Source: Oscillospiraceae bacterium (GTDB lineage: Bacteria; Bacillota; Clostridia; Oscillospirales; Ruminococcaceae). From it: 6,598 nucleotides of DNA. Positions 5,300-6,598 of the stretch are shown one piece after another. The notes below the pieces were generated by a model. That model was not told the DNA's origin. It saw nothing but the letters and a program-made list of their open reading frames with translations, and ran no database searches. The stretch spans positions 1 through 6,598 of the forward strand of contig WRIP01000073.1 in the NCBI GenBank assembly GCA_009782665.1, read 5' to 3'. The number at the start of each line of letters is the position of its first letter. Within the stretch, counting starts at the first letter, position 1. A program made the translations under genes and the position numbers.

Positions 5300-6268
5300 A
5301 TGGGAATTAAAGTTTTAGTTGCAGGTGTACTATTAGCCGTCACAATAGGAGGATATGTACTCGCGCTTACAGTTTTACAGAGGAATGCAAGACATAAAAC
5401 CGGACTGAGTAGATTTCTCTTCATATTGGCTACAATCTTCCTCATACTGTTGATTGTGGTTCCGGGTTCAATTTTCTCAATCTCAACCGGTGAGGTTGGT
5501 GTGGTGAAGGTATTCGGTGAAGCCAAACATACCGTATCACCAGGAATACATTTTCAGTTTTGGTTGTCCAATACTGTAGAAAGATATGATATTAAGACTC
5601 GAGAGATAAATTTAGTGTTTGAAGCATACAGTAAGGATGCTCAGACCATCACCGGTATACTGGCGATACAGTACCAGATTATGCCAGATAAACTCATTGA
5701 GATAAATAGCCAGTATGGCTCAGTCAATGCATTGGAGGAACGTCTCAAAGCCATTATCATTGAGCGTGCTAAGAGTGTGTTCTCCGACAAGGGTGCGATG
5801 GTGATAGTCGAAGGGCGATCCTCTCTAAGCGGAGAGATAGAGCAGAGAATTGCTCCGATGATGGAACCGTATTATGTCACCGTCACTGCGGTAGCACTTG
5901 AGGACATCTCCTTTAACGATGCATTTGAATCTGCCGTTGAACAAAAGATGGTAGCAGAACAGGAAAAGCTACGTGCAGAGTATGACAAAGAAAAGGCCAT
6001 CATTAAGGCAGAGGAGGCGTTAGCAGTAGCTGAACGCGAAGCTAAAGCGGTCATCGAAAAGGCTCAGGGTGATGCGGAAGCGTTGCTCATCATGCAGGAA
6101 GCCTGGAGCTCACTGACCCCCGAGGTCAAGGAAGCGATGCTCACTGAGATGTTTTATGCAAAATGGAATGGTGTACTGCCGGAGGTTATGTCGGGCGATA
6201 GTATAGACCTCATTCTTAACGGTTTAACTAGCGGCTCAAGGACTACATCAGCTGCTCCTACCGAATAG
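5300..6268 (+). CDS. SPFH/band-7 (prohibitin-like, HflC/HflK-related) membrane protein
   Basis: SPFH proteins assemble into ring or cage scaffolds on membranes and often modulate membrane proteases or lipid microdomains. This 322-residue protein has two hydrophobic segments near the N-terminus (about 5-26 and 39-61), the second running into the SPFH domain, which begins around STGEVGVVKVFGE (62-74) and continues through KHTVSPGIHFQFW. An alanine/glutamate/lysine-rich stretch (about 214-265) is predicted to form the long coiled coil typical of the family, followed by a prohibitin-like tail with AKWNGVLPEV. The ATG at 5300 is preceded by GGAGA at 5288-5292 with 7-nt spacing. No NfeD, HflK or FtsH partner is seen next door, so the exact subfamily is uncertain. 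Two membrane segments instead of one is mildly unusual and suggests a hairpin-like anchor. It is probably its own transcription unit, with the AT-rich gap upstream. Confidence 0.9.
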   Translation: MGIKVLVAGVLLAVTIGGYVLALTVLQRNARHKTGLSRFLFILATIFLILLIVVPGSIFSISTGEVGVVKVFGEAKHTVSPGIHFQFWLSNTVERYDIKTREINLVFEAYSKDAQTITGILAIQYQIMPDKLIEINSQYGSVNALEERLKAIIIERAKSVFSDKGAMVIVEGRSSLSGEIEQRIAPMMEPYYVTVTAVALEDISFNDAFESAVEQKMVAEQEKLRAEYDKEKAIIKAEEALAVAEREAKAVIEKAQGDAEALLIMQEAWSSLTPEVKEAMLTEMFYAKWNGVLPEVMSGDSIDLILNGLTSGSRTTSAAPTE

Positions 6269-6305
6269 TTAATGAGTAGTTTCCCGTACTAGGTGACAAC
6301 CACAG

Positions 6306-6346
6306 GTATCATATATGCGTTTACACAGCTTCATGAAAGTATCATA
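6306..6346 (+). repeat. Pair of 8-bp direct repeats upstream of the Sir2 gene
   Basis: GTATCATA occurs at 6306-6313 and again at 6339-6346, 33 bp apart start to start (about three helical turns), in the 80-nt gap before the Sir2 start codon. Same-face spacing would suit a regulator, but two 8-bp AT-rich copies could also be chance. No terminator for the SPFH gene was recognised in this gap. Confidence 0.25.
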
Positions 6347-6348
6347 CA

Positions 6349-6598
6349 ATGCAAGAAGAGTATAAAAGGTTGCTGTCGATAGTTCAGGATTCTAACAATA
6401 TAGTACTCTTCGGTGGAGCCGGTGTCTCCACCGAGAGTGGGATACCCGATTTTCGAAGTTCATCGGGTATCTATAGCAGTGAGTATTCCGGTTACGCTCC
6501 CGAAGAGATACTGTCACGTAGTTTCTTTGAAGCTAACCCCGACATCTTCTATCGATTCTATCGGTCATATATGATTCATGAGCAAGCAAAACCCGGTC
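6349..6598 (+). CDS. Sir2-family NAD-dependent protein deacylase (sirtuin), 3' end missing
   Basis: Sirtuins remove acetyl or other acyl groups from protein lysines, consuming NAD+. The 83 residues in the window contain the diagnostic NAD-binding block: GGAGVSTESGIPDFRS (22-37), matching the family's GAGxSxxSGIPDFR, followed by GIY (40-42) and the variable cofactor-binding loop, then FFEANPDIFYRFYRSYM. The later catalytic Asn and His and the zinc cysteines lie beyond the window edge, so activity and subclass cannot be judged. An in-frame TGA at 6334-6336 makes the ATG at 6349 the first possible ATG start; upstream purines (GAAAG, 6335-6339) give only a weak ribosome-binding site. The gap to the SPFH gene is 80 nt, so this may or may not be a separate transcript. 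The family call is secure; CobB-like naming would be premature. Confidence 0.93.
   Translation, partial: MQEEYKRLLSIVQDSNNIVLFGGAGVSTESGIPDFRSSSGIYSSEYSGYAPEEILSRSFFEANPDIFYRFYRSYMIHEQAKPG

Noticed and set aside
6320..6350. TTTACA (6320-6325) and TACAAT (6345-6350) as a promoter for the Sir2 gene
   Set aside because: The spacer is 19 bp and the -10 would overlap the Sir2 start codon, placing transcription start inside the gene, with no later in-frame start that keeps the NAD-binding motif context clear.

Overview
This window looks like an ordinary bacterial chromosome segment from an anaerobe. All six protein genes lie on the + strand, and four of them form two tight or plausible transcription units. 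The anaerobic signal comes from a tungsten/molybdenum aldehyde:ferredoxin oxidoreductase (AOR) and an anaerobic-sulfatase-maturase type radical SAM enzyme carrying three predicted Fe-S clusters. Bacterial-style Shine-Dalgarno sites precede several starts, and one gene has a recognisable -35/-10 promoter. Codon use and base composition look uniform and moderately AT-rich by eye. From family memory, the mix would fit an anaerobic Chloroflexota/Dehalococcoidia-like genome, but that placement is a weak inference. No mobile element, CRISPR array, tRNA or rRNA was seen.

Layout. (1) 2-1540 is the C-terminal part of an AOR-family oxidoreductase; its 5' end is cut off by the window. It is followed after a 57-nt gap, which contains a perfect 9-bp hairpin, by a MoaD/ThiS-like small protein ending in Gly-Gly (1598-1834), and then by a terminator-like hairpin (1857-1894). 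(2) 1895-2174 holds no convincing gene but has several short inverted repeats that could fold as a structured RNA. (3) A promoter (2175-2203) and a 15-bp palindrome at the presumed transcription start lead into a dienelactone-hydrolase-family alpha/beta hydrolase (2243-3007). This gene overlaps by one base with a radical SAM/SPASM enzyme (3007-4257) that has every cysteine and the catalytic aspartate expected of an anaerobic sulfatase maturase, plus a C-terminal SEC-C zinc motif. (4) A PfkB-family sugar kinase resembling the ketohexokinase/sulfofructose-kinase group follows at 4313-5239. (5) An SPFH/band-7 (prohibitin-like) membrane protein lies at 5300-6268. (6) The N-terminal part of a Sir2-family NAD-dependent protein deacylase starts at 6349 and runs off the window.

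How they may work together. AOR and the GG-tailed protein are probably one functional unit: the pterin cofactor of AOR needs a MoaD-type sulfur carrier for its dithiolene. The hydrolase and the maturase are probably translationally coupled. The most provocative point is that no sulfatase is visible, while the hydrolase carries its nucleophilic cysteine in a C-S-G-G-R context, one position away from the C-x-(P/A)-x-R motif that sulfatase maturases modify. The sugar kinase may belong to the same unit. The SPFH and Sir2 genes look like separate housekeeping functions.
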